A stretch of DNA of 64,000 nucleotides from Chlamydoabsidia padenii (taxonomy: Eukaryota > Mucoromycota > Mucoromycetes > Mucorales > Cunninghamellaceae), in NCBI GenBank assembly GCA_025330725.1, contig JAIWND010000016.1, positions 372,001 to 436,000 of the forward strand, in the 5' to 3' direction. Below the pieces are notes generated by a model. It made no database searches, was not told the DNA's origin, and saw only the letters and a list, made by a program, of their open reading frames with translations. Below, one piece after another: positions 1 to 12,049 of this stretch; the stretch's first letter is position 1, and each line of letters begins with the position of its first letter. A program made the translations under genes and the position numbers.

Positions 1-1204
1 CACCAGCCACATGAGGAAGTCGATCAAATGCTTTCCACAATTCGTAAATAGAAGTATTACCTGGTCTAGTTGCAATTAAAAAGAGTGGTATGTGAGTCAA
101 GTAGTCTGGGTCTTTGTTCATTCCTCTTCTTTTTTTTTTTTTTTTACCTAGTTCCTGCATCAAGTAAAACACAAATGCTTGGTTGAAGAATACGACCAAA
201 AGCATTGAAGCACCAGCGATGAGAATCGATTTTCTTTGCGTTTTTTTCTTTAATGCATAGTAGGATTTGAACAGGCACGATTCCCTATTTTTTACAATGA
301 AGATGACAAGATGAATGACCTGCTACCTTTTTTTTTTTGTGTGTGTGTTTTGTATACCAAACTTACCTTATCGGCCCCTTTTATGTTCATGTCACCATCA
401 ATAGAGATTTGTGTCGTATACTATCGGAAAAGAAGAAAAGAGGGAAACATTTGAACATCGCACTTTTTTTGTTTCCCGACGGCGTTTGAATGATGAAAGG
501 GGGGTTTACCTCGTACACATGTGCCTGAACTGGTACCTGATCCACTTGATTCTTAGCCACCCCAGGCTGGTACACTCCCATGGAAGCAAGAATATGAAGA
601 ATACGAGGATGGATGACTTTACGACCATCGGCGACAATAGTCACCACCACCTTTTGCCATGCCTGTTCATGCCATGTGGAGGATTGTTTTAAACTGCATA
701 AATGGGCAATGTTCTTCATCACCCCATGTAAAGTGCGCGCAAATAAAATATGATCTTCCTAAATCATAAAATAAGCACTTGATATTTTTTTTTTAAAAAA
801 AATGGGTTTTTTTTCTGTTTCCTTACATTGTACAAGGTGATGATAATCATCAACTCGGTCTGTCGGTGATTCAATTGTTGTCGAAGCGTATATCCATGCT
901 CAGCGAACTCATCGGCCGCACAACACACAGCTGTATATCGCATGGTTTTGAATTCTGGCTCGGTATTGATGGGGATGGCTTCTAATAATCTGTCAGCCAC
1001 TCTGCTTTCGAGGACAAGATGACCACGTCGGGTTAATTGGATGCGTCGAGTTACTTGTCGCCGTAGTGAAAGGCTGGGTCGGGGAGAGGAAGGGTCTTTT
1101 TTATCATCATCTACCGCCATAGTTGGAAAAACCATCTTGGCTAGCCATGATGTCCAATGGGTGTCGTTTGGAGTGTCTTTTTGGTTTCTAGGTGTATCGG
1201 GCAT
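1..1204 (-). CDS. Chitin synthase (class I-III type), 5' part, truncated by window edge
   Basis: Membrane glycosyltransferase that polymerises GlcNAc from UDP-GlcNAc into wall chitin. Five exons on the minus strand: 827..1204, 510..758, 367..420, 148..284 and <1..65, all joined by GT-AG introns with frame kept (about 294 residues seen). The joined protein reads [63 protein letters not shown], then [20 protein letters not shown] and [20 protein letters not shown]; this is the N-terminal and early catalytic part of chitin synthase 1-type enzymes. The QxxRW core and membrane helices lie beyond the left edge. The start at 1204 gives a short N-terminus (about 80 residues before the conserved block); an upstream exon cannot be excluded. 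Family call is strong, subclass open. Confidence 0.93.
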
Positions 1205-1423
1205 CTTGTCTATCTATGTTCAAAAAAAAATTATATATATACATGTAATGGGGTATGTCTTTTATATATGTAGGATGTCTATCACAGTCAATTCATTGTT
1301 TAGAAGAAGAGATATACAAAGAAAAGGATTTCAATGTAATGATTTTTATTTGTAAAAAAGGGATTACCATATTAGGACAATGTTTTGCATAAATAAGGGG
1401 GGGCATAGCTAGGTCATTCTAAT

Positions 1424-1830
1424 CTAATCTAAAGCTAAAGTAATCTTTTGTATAAAAGGGACCAGTGGTGCTTCGGTGACGTTTGATAAGCGGAGACATT
1501 CTTGTTTTAATGATTCATACACTGTCGAGTCTCCTACTGTTTAAATAATAACAAGTATGAGATTCCTATTCAGTCTTGCTCATTCTTCATACTTACCAGC
1601 AATAGACACCTTGATTGCATTTTCTAGCATCACACAAGTATTGCATCTGATTTCAATAGGTAGACCAGCCAAGCTAATATCATCCACTATGACTTGTAAA
1701 AAGGATCTTGGTTCATCATCCTCTGTGGGGGGTTTCGCATTTTCTTTATCTTCATCCAGAGGAGCAGCCGGAGCTTCAGCAGCCAACAAAGGTAGAACTA
1801 TCATATATACATAAAAGCGTGGGTTAGTAA

Positions 1831-1879
<49 letters not shown>

Positions 1880-3976
1880 GAAACCAGTGATCCTTTTGCT
1901 TTATACCCACCTTCCGATAACATGTCCTTGGAAGCATACGAATCATGATCTGCCAACATGACCGTCAATGCAATAATACCGTCGTTTTTCAATACAGGGT
2001 ATTTGGAGGTTCGGATCATTTCGATAATGGCGTTCACAATAGGTGCCTGTAGTAGTTGTTGACGTAAAGTGTGATCATCGGCTATAGAGAGAGTGAGAGT
2101 AAGTCATTCCAACTTTAGAATATATTATTTTACTTACGTTGAGACCATACAGATTTTACAAGTTGAATAAACACACGTGTCGTTTCACTTTTTGCAGCCA
2201 CATCATCCACCCGTTGTAAGAATGCCACTAACATATCCAAGATAGATCTATTCTCTTGTGTATTGTACTGCAAGACCCGCCGTGTGTTGGAAATGTTGCT
2301 GGTGCATAATAATTTGAGAATGCCGATAGTGAAGAACTGATTTCGCTTCACCATGTCTTTACTTGGATCCAAAAGAGTGGCTACCATTTCGATCGCCCCG
2401 GTATTTCCGATCGTTGTCTTGTTTTCTTTGGGCAGACATAGGTGTTTTAAGCACCCAAGAATGATGTTTTGTAAGATTGCATTGTCTGTAGTCTTATATA
2501 GATCCACCAGCAGAGTTTCAAACCGATGAGTTTTAACCAGATCAATACACTGTTTATCTATACAAATATGGATACCAAGTGAGATTAGTCTTTCATCCTT
2601 TTTTTCCTTTCCTTTTACATATGTATTACTTTACCTGTCCTTGCCAAATTGCCGATAATATTGATCCCAGTAAGCTGAATTACTTCAGAGTTGCTATTAG
2701 CCATTTGTAAAAGTTGTGATAAAAATTGTTGATCCTGATAGAGTTGTTCAATGAGATCATCTACCAATATAAAAGAATGAGTAACTATGCGTTCCCCAGT
2801 AATTCTTGCTGTTGATCTTTTACCTGATGAAGTGGCATAGATGATCACTTTACTGACCGTCCTTTTGATTTCCAGTAATTTGTCCATTTCTTCACGATCG
2901 TCTTGTAGATCTTCACCCAAAGTCACATCGTCCCCCAAGAATGCCATCAAGTCTGGAAGTTTACCACTGGCCACCACAGCTTGTTGTGCTTTATCATCAT
3001 CCATCAAGACTTGCAGGAGAATATCAGCCACGGAAGCAACAATATCCAAATCACCCAGCTGTTCCATCTTCCATGCAAAAGTAAAGACCGCCAAAAGTTT
3101 GTCCAGATGATGTTGATTGGATAAAAATGCAGCTCTTCCTTCTTCCTGTCCCATCATATTATCCAATGCCTTGAGTGCCATACTATCCGTCGGACCAGTT
3201 TCACCTGTACTTAATACATCACACAATGATGCCACTCCACCTTGTTCTGAGAGTGCTTTTTGAATAGGATCTATATATATATAAGCAATATGAATGATGA
3301 TGCTTCACATCTATCTTTTTTCCTACTTACCAAAGTCCATTGTACTATTAAGGCAGAATCCACACAACATCATATTCAAAATCTTGTCATTCTTTTCAAA
3401 AAGCGGTACCACTTTACCAAGCACACCAGAATCCAGCACACGTTGTCGATTTTGATCTAAAATAACAGTTAATCAAGTTACACGTCCACGTATTAAAAAA
3501 AAGGGGGGGAGACTTACCACGATCAATACAAAGGTTACCCAAGACACGAAGAGCTTGAACATCAAAGTCAATGGGATGAGGATCCTTGTTTATCAAGGCA
3601 ACAGTTGTTTCAATGATACCAGCGTCGCCTAACGGAAGTCTGGAGGAAGCTATTAATGGAAGATGTCCTTAGTAGAAGGCAATGGGCAGGTCTTTTTTGG
3701 TTTCTGTTTTTGTTCTATCTTACGAGTACGAGCACAATCGCCCAAATAACGGACCATGTCATAGCAAAGAGGCCAAGCATCATTACTGTGCAGTAACTTT
3801 TCCATGAGCTCGTTGATTGAGAAGGCTGCTGCCACTATTTCATTATCATCTAGAAACACATCAAAAAAATTAAAAAAGTTGGTGGTCCAAGTCTATTTTT
3901 ATGTCAGTTTACCTTTAATGCTAGTGAGAATCTGTACACGTTCTTTTAATTCCGCCTGTGAGCTTGTTGTATTCAT
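1424..3976 (-). CDS. Armadillo-repeat protein of the SmgGDS / RAP1GDS1 type
   Basis: Probable chaperone or GDP-dissociation stimulator of small Rho/Rap-type GTPases. Ten exons on the minus strand: 3913..3976, 3724..3849, 3518..3649, 3331..3456, 2824..3270, 2635..2760, 2138..2557, 1911..2081, 1597..1797, 1424..1536; total 641 residues (human SmgGDS 607). The protein is a chain of armadillo repeats; blocks such as ALRVLGNLCIDRDQNR, ITGINIIGNLAR-like and LKHLCLPKENKTTIGNTGAI match the SmgGDS repeats, where Asn-Leu-Cys/Ala-Ile blocks recur. All nine introns are phase 1, and three internal exons are exactly 126 nt and one 132 nt, that is one repeat each. The intron 1798..1910 carries a 44-nt A tract (T on the sense strand). 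The start MNTTSSQAELKERV was chosen because it opens the frame directly upstream of the first donor. Function is by family, not shown here. Confidence 0.75.
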
Positions 3977-5143
3977 CGCTCGAATAGTGTGAAGAATGGG
4001 AAAGAGAAGTGTTTATTTGGAAGGGAGAACACCGAGATTTTAAGGTTGGCTACGGCGTTTCAAATTATCCATTTTTGATTCAACAAGAGTAGCTCACACA
4101 AAGTAAGACCGTTTCCTTTCATGATAAAACTAAAAATGCATAAATAATTGATTTTCTATTCTGTACAGTTTATGAACTTGATATCTTTGTACAAGAGTAT
4201 AAAAGGATATATGTCGAATCCCAGTGCTTGGAGAAGACTGGGGGCCACCACGCTATCGGGATTAAAAATGAAAATGGCTTCCACGTGCTTTACTCTTTTG
4301 CATGAACGCACGTTATTTTGTGAGAAGAAAACAAGATCCTACCACTATAGTGCATGGTATGTAGTACAATTCATCATACAACAGGGTTGTTGTTGTTATT
4401 CATGATAAGAATGGTATGCGAGGGTCACTCAAAAGCTACAAGTTTAGCCTTATGGTTTATCAAAGAGGTTAATATGAATATCGTGGCATACTCACACAGT
4501 TCCTGAGCGACTTTTTTTTTTCCCATCCAATAACGGCAAACCTTGCTCCGATGATAATGGGTTTTCTCCATGGGGATCAGAGGTTTCTTTTTGTTTTAGC
4601 CATTCCTGCATTTCGAATCTCCGATTGGTGCCGTTTTTGTTTGATCAAGGATGCTTTCGTAGTGATGTGTAACGTGAGCTTTTTGAATGAAAAAGACAAA
4701 GAAATAGATCGCTTTTCCCAACTACATCGTTTCAATTAAAAGGACCAAACGAGTTTAAAAATGAATCTATTAAATGAATCTATTACGATATCAACTCATC
4801 TTTTACTTCTATTTCATTTTTCATTGTGGAGGAGGCGGGGTTCAAATACAAACCCCGCTCCTCGCACAAGGGACTAGTTTTTTTACCCTCCCCTTCCCTA
4901 CAAAAAAAAAAAAACTGAAAAAACATTGCCCTATCATCTTTCTTCCTTTTGCTTTTTCTTTCTACGACAAACTATTGGTTGGCTATTTTTTTTGTGCCCT
5001 TTTTTTTTTTTAACAACCCTCAAACAAAGCGGCCACTCCTTTTTGACAGTAAGTTAAATTGAATCAAGTGGCGATAATAATGGAATCTTGACCATTGTAT
5101 ACTAATGCTTTTGTTTGTTTGTTTCTAGTTATCAACACTCTTC
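3977..5143. other. Intergenic: promoters of the SmgGDS-like and NF-YA genes
   Basis: No convincing gene in these 1.2 kb. The left end holds a copy of the recurrent GCGG/TTTGAA motif at 4053..4066 (77 bp upstream of the minus-strand start at 3976). The right end holds a GC-rich palindrome-like copy at 4833..4857 and an intron acceptor (tttctag at 5123..5129) just before the NF-YA start, which suggests a 5' UTR intron. Short open frames at 4148..4405 and 4551..4739 show no family features and no splice support. Confidence 0.5.
4053..4066 (-). promoter_or_regulatory. Recurrent GCGG/TTTGAA promoter-like motif
   Basis: CGGCGTTTCAAATT on the plus strand, 77 bp before the start of the minus-strand SmgGDS-like gene. 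It belongs to the shared motif set described in the findings. Confidence 0.45.
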
Positions 5144-5336
5144 ATGAACAACTATCAAAACACGAATAGCCCATTGGATCAAACACAATCTTCTGTGGTA
5201 GGAATGAACAAAATGGAATAGGATACAAAAACTTGGGTCTAATACTTTTGATACTTTTTAGCCAGATACCACTCGGTCACCTATCAATTATGACCCCAAT
5301 CGTCATCTGAATTATTCTCACTCAATGGTAAGTGTG

Positions 5337-5383
<47 letters not shown>

Positions 5384-6016
5384 GCATATGAATAGGATTG
5401 AAACCAACTTTTTTTTTTGTGGTGCATTTAATAATAGCCTTCCAACATGATCTCTGCACCTCAAGTAGTAGATACCTCATTATACCGTGGACCTAATGGT
5501 GAACTAGTTACTGGTGCCAATGCAGCAGCAGCAGCAGCAGCAGCAGCCGCAGCCGCCGCCGCCGCGGTTGCCCCTCCACCACCTCCTGCACAAGAAGAAG
5601 AACCATTGTATGTGAACGCCAAACAATATCATCGGATTCTGAAACGACGTGCTGCTCGATTCAAGTTGGAAGAAATGAACAAGGCGGCCAAGGCAAGGAA
5701 ACCTTATCTCCATGAAAGTCGTCACCGACATGCGATGCGACGCCCAAGAGGACCTGGTGGTAGATTCTTAAGTATGACAAGGCAACAAGGGAAAATGAAA
5801 CAGTATACTTACTATGGTTTTTTTTTTTTCTCTGTAGCTGCATCGGAAATCGCCGAAATGGAAAAGAACGGCAAATTACATATGGATGACGACAGACACA
5901 GTATCAAAAATGAATCAACTGCATCACCTAGTAATACCAGTACGACTTCGGAGGATCAGCAACAACCATCTAACAAAGAAAACCACGGAAATCACTTGGT
6001 AAATTTGCAATCATAA
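5144..6016 (+). CDS. HAP2: NF-YA / HAP2 subunit of the CCAAT-binding complex
   Basis: Sequence-specific subunit of the heterotrimeric CCAAT-box transcription factor (with NF-YB/NF-YC), nuclear. Exons 5144..5197, 5262..5327, 5438..5771 and 5838..6016; 210 residues. After a short Ser/Asn-rich start and a run of about 15 alanines, the conserved core begins with [20 protein letters not shown] (A1, partner binding) and continues through [20 protein letters not shown] and [14 protein letters not shown] (A2, DNA contact). This is a complete NF-YA domain. Intron 2 has a 45-nt A tract (5337..5381). Intron 3 (5772..5837) is 66 nt, a multiple of three with no stop, so its retention would give a longer protein that breaks the end of A2. 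The tail is Ser/Thr/Asn-rich and low in complexity. The Ala tract uses GCA then GCC codons, a trinucleotide repeat. Confidence 0.95.
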
Positions 6017-6553
6017 CTCTCCCCTCTAACACACACATACTATTCTTATCATTCCTCCTTCCCCTTCCATCTTTTTTCTTTGTCATTTGTGTATTTATAC
6101 TTTATATACATATATATCAATTCTTTATCCCATTTATCAATTCACCATTTTATAGTTTATTCTTCTCATTCACTGAACCCCCTTATCCCTCTAATATTGA
6201 CATTGTAGTAACTTTTTAAACCAATAAACTGTCTCGCTTGTCAATTGTAATCTCCGACTTCCTTATAAATATATTTTGCCCCTTGATTCTTTTCTCACAC
6301 TTTCTTTCCATTCTTTTACACTTTTTTTTTTAAAAAAACAACAACAACCATACAACATACCCTTTCCCCCTCCCTATATATCTGATACGTGTCTTTTCTC
6401 ACGTATCATCAATATCATCAACCAATAAACTTCTTTGGTGAATGACCACATGGTGACGACTTGAAGCTTTGTATCTCAACCCTGCACCCAAATCTAATAA
6501 TTCTTCACACACACATACACTTTACATTATATCGGTTTTTTAAATTGATCATC
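6017..6553. other. Intergenic: NF-YA 3' UTR and RBR ligase promoter
   Basis: Pyrimidine-rich AT-rich DNA. AATAAA-like signal in aaccaataaactg near 6220..6232 probably ends the NF-YA transcript. A CCAAT box (accaataaac, 6420..6430) and long CT-rich stretches precede the ligase start at 6554. I see no copy of the GCGG/TTTGAA motif and no gene. Confidence 0.4.
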
Positions 6554-8467
6554 ATGGTGGTCGATCAACTGATTCTTTGCTTGGAATTTGTCTACTTGTT
6601 TATTATACAACCATGGATACAACTTCAACATAAAATTAAAAAATGGTTACGATATCCCTTTTGGTCGACGCTGGTATTCTTAATCCTATTCCCAGTATTT
6701 GTCGTGGCAACTTTGATATCCAATCTACTTGGGTTGTTTATCAATCACATGGTGCAACACCGGGTCTCTCACAATGCATCATCAACAACAACAACAACAA
6801 CATCATCAAATATGGATTCTTATTTCCGTCTTTCTTCTTCTTCTTCTTCTGCTCCTGGTACTTCCTCTATTATCAAACGAAAATCAAGAATGGAGTCTAC
6901 TTCTGCTTCTTCTTCTTCTTCTTCTTCTGGCTCTCCTCAAGATGACTTGTCTTATTGGATGGAACGATGCTCGATTTGTTTTGATGCACGCCTGGATTTG
7001 TGTTTGGATTATTGTCGTGATCAATATTGTTTGGACTGTTTCCAGAGGTAATGTAATTGGAAGGATGGGGCAAAAAGAACAAGGAACGAATGATCGGGAG
7101 TTTTTTTTTTTTTTTTTTTTTTTGTTATATATAGGTATGTTACCGAAGTGGTTAATTCTTCTTGGGGATTATCTGTAAAGAAAATCAAGTGCCCTGTTTG
7201 TCAAATCAATATACCTCAAAGCGAATGGAGTAAATATGTGCCTGGACCTATTGTAGAACTCTACAACAGATTCAATCGTCCTTTCCGAAGTTTTACAAGA
7301 TGCTGTCCTCATTGTGAAACAGAGGTAGTGGCCTGCGACTATGCCAGAAACAAAACATCCTTCCATCCAAGGTAAGTGATAATATGATCCCATTGAAAAC
7401 TAATCATTGATTATCATTATTATGATGAAGGGATTCCCATCGATCGGTTTTAATACAGGAAATGATCATCGATCTCTTATCGACATGTAAGCAACAACAA
7501 CAACAACAACAAGCACAGGATCATCTACATACAGATATGCATCAATTGGCTCAAGTCTATCAAAAACAAGAATGGCGGAATTCGACCTTGTTGGCACTTC
7601 ATCAACGTACCATCACCACTTTACTCAACTATATATCTCAACACGACTCTTCTCTAATACACAAGGTTTATACCATCTCTCGCTATATCCTGTCTTTGGA
7701 AATGAAATCGGAAACTTGGAAACGTTTACAATTCTCACACATCTCATTCTTTCCAAACATAGAGTGGTAAGTAACATCATGCGAGATCAACTTTTTTTTT
7801 TAAAAAAAAAAAAAAAAAAAAAACTCAAATCTCTCTCTCTCTCTCTCTTATTTGATTAGTACCAATACTTCCTGTCGAAATCTCTTTTGTTTACAATGTG
7901 GTTATGATGCTCATCAAGGTCGCTCATGTGAAGTCAATATGCAACAAATGATCATCGAAAAACAACAACCTAATGATAAAGATCCGATCAGGTGGAAACT
8001 GGAACACAGGTAATAAGAAAGAAAGAAAAGGATGTGTATCAAAATACGGTATCTTATGCAGGTTTGTAGCAAACAATGTCCGAGTTGTTCCATTTGGATC
8101 ACTCGAGATGAAGGATGTAACAAGGTGGATTGCTCATTATGTGGTCACTGCTTCTGTTGGGCTTGTCGATCTTCTTGGTCTGATGCAAGTAGAAGGAATG
8201 GGTTGGTTTATCATGTAACTTGACTCATCTTTTTTTTTTTTTTTTTTTTTTTTTAATAGAAATGTGGATTCTATAGGTGTGCCATCACTGGATTCCTGGA
8301 GAAACAAGATAAATCTTCGGATGTAAAGGTAAAAAGTACATCATGCTTACCAAATGAAAAATTGTCATTCATATCTTTTTTTTTATTATTATTGTCATTT
8401 GTAGACTGAACTTGGTGTACCTGATATGTCCTTTATCCAATCAAGGATCACTCCTCAAGTAACTTGA
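6554..8467 (+). CDS. Membrane-anchored RBR (RING-IBR-RING) E3 ubiquitin ligase
   Basis: E3 ligase that takes ubiquitin from an E2 onto its own RING2 cysteine and then onto a substrate. Exons 6554..7047, 7135..7371, 7431..7766, 7860..8009, 8070..8214, 8260..8328, 8405..8467; 497 residues. Residues about 5-20 and 38-63 are hydrophobic and probably anchor the protein. A Ser-rich linker follows, then RING1 (CSICFDARLDLCLDYCRDQY, later KCPVCQINIP), an IBR (IECTNTSCRNLFCLQCGYDA) and RING2 (KQCPSCSIWITRDEGCNKVD, then CGHCFCWAC), where the Cys of DEGC is the expected catalytic residue. The exon 4/5 and 5/6 joins were chosen because they restore HSKQCPSC and YHKCGFYRC; alternative acceptors shift frame. 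A Gln run lies between RING1 and IBR. Substrate and compartment are unknown. Confidence 0.88.
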
Positions 8468-9104
8468 CTGTGTTCCACCCTCCCTTTCCCCACTTTTTTT
8501 ATAGTATATAATTTATATTTGTATCTTTTTGTCTTTGTATAGCTCATTCTTATTTACACATCCAATAAAACACTTACTTGGTGTTGATTTATACATGACC
8601 ATTTGTCCCCATGATTCTTCACGATTATGAACTGTTTGTGTTTCATATCATGACAATGTATCAGGCATTGACAAACCATGTCGGACTTTATATCTGTATC
8701 GGTAATCGAACTATATGTCGGGATGTGAAACAGTTGATTTCGCATGAAAGGGGCGATGCGTCTGGGAGAAAGCACGTGCTGATTCCACTTTAACCCGTCG
8801 AATCCCGATGGTGATCTTCCCTTTCACCGTATGTATCATGTATGAGCAGCCTTCCTGTGATCGATCTCACTTGATCTGTGGCGTGCGTTTTACATAATCT
8901 AATTAAGCGTACATACATACATATCTATTCCAGTGAAAAACATGTATCGTCCATGTTGAACGATGAATGGAAACATGCATACCAAAGAGAAACTAGAGGG
9001 GACGTTCTCTGAATAAACATGAGGCACTAAAAAGGTAAAACGTGGGTAATCATGGAAATCAGAAGGCATTACGCACCACTGTACGATTTTCACTAATTAA
9101 GCCC
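8468..9104. other. Intergenic between RBR ligase and the MULE element
   Basis: Contains the likely poly(A) region of the ligase (aataaaacacttac, 8562..8575). The rest is AT-rich. Open frames at 8554..8775 (-) and 8899..9093 (-) are short, without recognisable domains, and I do not call them genes. Confidence 0.35.
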
Positions 9105-9345
9105 ACGAATCCTTAGCGTTTCCCAAAAATCGCGGATGTTCAGACCCCGACTTGGGTTGACGCGGGAAGGAAAACGTGATCCAAATAAAACCCCTTCCTC
9201 TTATTTTTTTTTTATCCTCTCTTCATCCTTTTTTTTTTTTCCTTCCTTTTTACATCCTCTCCATTTTACAATCTTCACTTCTACTATGAACAACCCTACT
9301 ACTAACACTGCTTACACTACCATTTATTGCGAACGGTGCAAATCG
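9105..9345 (+). repeat. Left terminal inverted repeat of the MULE
   Basis: Pairs with 11991..12199. Identity is high from the outer acgaa..ccttagcgtttccc through gttgacgcgg, ccaaataaaacccc and ttttacaatcttcacttcta to the inner gaacggtgcaaatcg. The main difference is the length of the pyrimidine tracts at 9205..9255. Confidence 0.85.
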
Positions 9346-9412
9346 AAAACGTAAATTGCTTATTTTATGGTAAAAAAACGATTGATATTGAATAAGTAGT
9401 TAATCATAAATG

Positions 9413-12049
9413 TCATGTATAGGGGTTGCCGTCCCGCCAGGTTCTTGGTAATGTTGTCCGTTGGCGCTCTCCAATAACAGCATCAAGGTAAGCATCTACG
9501 TTATTGTCATTTAAAGCACGGGCAAACACAGCACCTTGTGCGGGATTGGATGTTAACCTTCTAATATAAGCATTCCCTTCTTCTCTTTCTTCGACTCTTG
9601 CCAATTGGTCTCTCAATCGCCTTGCTTCGACACGCATTTCTCTATACCTGGTTTCGTTGACCAAGTACTCACGCTCCTCGTCTACAACCGGTGCGTCTTG
9701 TTGTTGCACCCTTCTTGGGGGGGGGGATCACCAATTGTGGTATTTCGAATCGTGATGGAGAGGCTGGTAGGGGGTCCGTTGGTGATACGACGGCGCAAAA
9801 GCGGGCGGGAAAGAAGACCTTCTCGTGGATGATTATCAGAATGATAGGTGTTTGGGTTTGTAGTCTTTGGAAACACACGGTTAGTATATAGTTAACAGTA
9901 GGTACAGATATATTAAAATAGATTGCTTACCGGCAAAAAAATAATAAAGGATGGTGTATGTGATCTTTTAATAAAAAAAAACCGCCTGTTTACCAAATCA
10001 CTGTTTGTCGTTGTTATGTATGACTTGACCAAATGCTTGCAAAGTGCCACTGGACAATGTAAAAAAGCTGGGCAACCACACACCCATTGGGTCAAATCGG
10101 TTAAATATCGTACGTTTGAAACGGTGGCAAGTCTGCCCTTCATCCATTCGTGCATAAAGCGCGATTCAAAGGTCGACGTCTCCGATCTATACACTATCAT
10201 TGATTGGTATTTAACCTTCAGTTTTTGGTAGTAGTGCTGTATAATCACAAAGACGACAAAATCAAGACGCGCACGATTGTAGTGGTAGAGGTGAGTTCGT
10301 TTGAGTACTTTCCAATGACACCAGATTTGGCCCAGCGATTTTAATTGATTCGGGTATACCAATCACGATAAAGATAAGCCCATGTATCTTGAAGACCATG
10401 ATCATGACAATAAATATACATTTCCCAGGCAGATTGCTGGCGAATGACTTCGTTGGATTGAAAATATGTGGTACCTGACATAAATTTGACCATTTCCTTA
10501 TTTGGTTAATTCATGCATAAAAAGAGGTTATCAAATTCATATTATCTTGAGGAATTAGACAATGCATATAATGCTTCCCCATCATTTCCAAAATAGTTTC
10601 GCGTCGATACACTGTTGTAAGTAAGTTCCTACCTCTTCTGCGTGCATCGTGAACCGGAACGAAGCTGGGATCAACAAAGTTATACTCTTGATGGGCAGCT
10701 TGATCTTTATCCGTGAACATGAATGTTGGGTTGAGACCCTGATCTTTCATGACTTGAAAAAAAAAATCTTCAAGGCTGCAACCCTGTGAGTATCTTCACC
10801 TAATGAAGTGTCATTGCTACCAACTTTCACAATCAGGTAGGCGATTGGGTAACCCGAACCATAAACATTGGCCATTACCCCAAATAGCTCGAAATTAGCG
10901 CGATTCGTTTTGCAAGTTGAATCGATGTGGGATTCCATCACTTGATTGCTCTGCACAAGAATATCAAAGAACCCCGTTTTAAACCCAAAGTATTTGACAC
11001 CATCAGCACTACGGTATATCAACTACCGTACATTACCAAAAATCAAGTTTAACAAATAGATCAACAAGTTTATTAGTAAATATTAACACCACAGCCTATA
11101 CTAAAGTATTCTATACTAATGGCTATAACTAAGATCCAACCACCATTTGCCACACCGTTATTGTCGCACCACTACTTACCTCTTCACAATCAGAATCTTG
11201 ATGGAGAGATTGGACCAAAAGACGGCAGGATTCCAACTGGTCGTCGCATTTCTTGTATGATGCTTCGAAACCCTGGCGCCAAGCAGTTGAAACCTGTCCA
11301 CGGTTCACAACATAACCGAAGCGAGCGACCACCTTTTCGTACAAATTGATGGCGTTGATATTGTGAATGTCGAGTTGAAAGTTAATGAATTCTTTTATCA
11401 CTTCTGATATTGGTGTTGCACGGATCATCCTACTTTCCATTACTTCAGGTCGTTCATGGTCGATATGATGGACCACGTTAAGGTTGATCCAATTGTACTT
11501 CCTATTGATAAAACCGTATACCTTTCCTTTGCAATCGAATTCGCCCATTCGCTGATATCGTTGGCGTAAATTGGTGGTGTCGACGTGATGGCAAAACTAT
11601 ACAAAAGTTAACAGGGTCACTATATCAATTATATTCACCATCGATATCCTGCGAGCAAACCACTTCAATGACTACACAATGTCGCAACTTGGGCATAGCA
11701 GAGTGCTTCCAGTAATATTCAAAGTGATCGATTTCTTGGACCACGTTGAGGAGTTCGGCTTGTAATTGTTTGTCAGAAAGATCACGAAGGGTATGTCCCA
11801 TGAATATGTCCGCCGAGAGGTAAACACCATCATCATCAACTTCTTCAGGATCCAGGAAGTAATGAGGCATTTCAAAAAGCATTATCAGCGAATTAGGTGG
11901 TTTCTTTTCTGGAGCGTCCCGTTCGCGGCAGTCGTAGCATCTCTTCAATCGTGCTTCACCAACTCCAGCAAAAGGTTGTTATGGCTTCGTCGATTTGCAC
12001 CGTTTGTAATAATGGTAGCGTCAGCAGTGTTAGTAGTAAGGTTGTTCAT
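9413..12049 (-). pseudogene. MULE transposase with SWIM zinc finger, frame-broken
   Basis: Cut-and-paste transposase. Read on the minus strand: start in the right TIR at 12049; an N-terminal part (11625..11948) with DGVYLSADIFMGHTLRDLSD; a middle part (11129..11548) with HHIDHERPEVMESRMIRATP; a DDE core (10511..11022) with SHIDSTCKTNRANFELFGVM and ANVYGSGYPIAYLIVKVG and FMFTDKDQAAHQEY; a SWIM finger (about 10060..10120) with WVCGCPAFLHCPVALCKHLV, which shows the CxC..CxH pattern; and a coiled-coil C-terminus (9413..9709). These pieces lie in different frames. Some joins may be introns, but at about 11945 (KHD stop against LKRCYDC) and 10320..10345 the shift looks like a small indel, and a G-run near 9717..9727 shifts the C-terminal part. 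I judge the copy defective. DDE spacing was not measured. Confidence 0.75.

Noticed and set aside
8554..8775. 73-codon minus-strand frame
   Set aside because: Short, composition close to random, no neighbours or signals in support.
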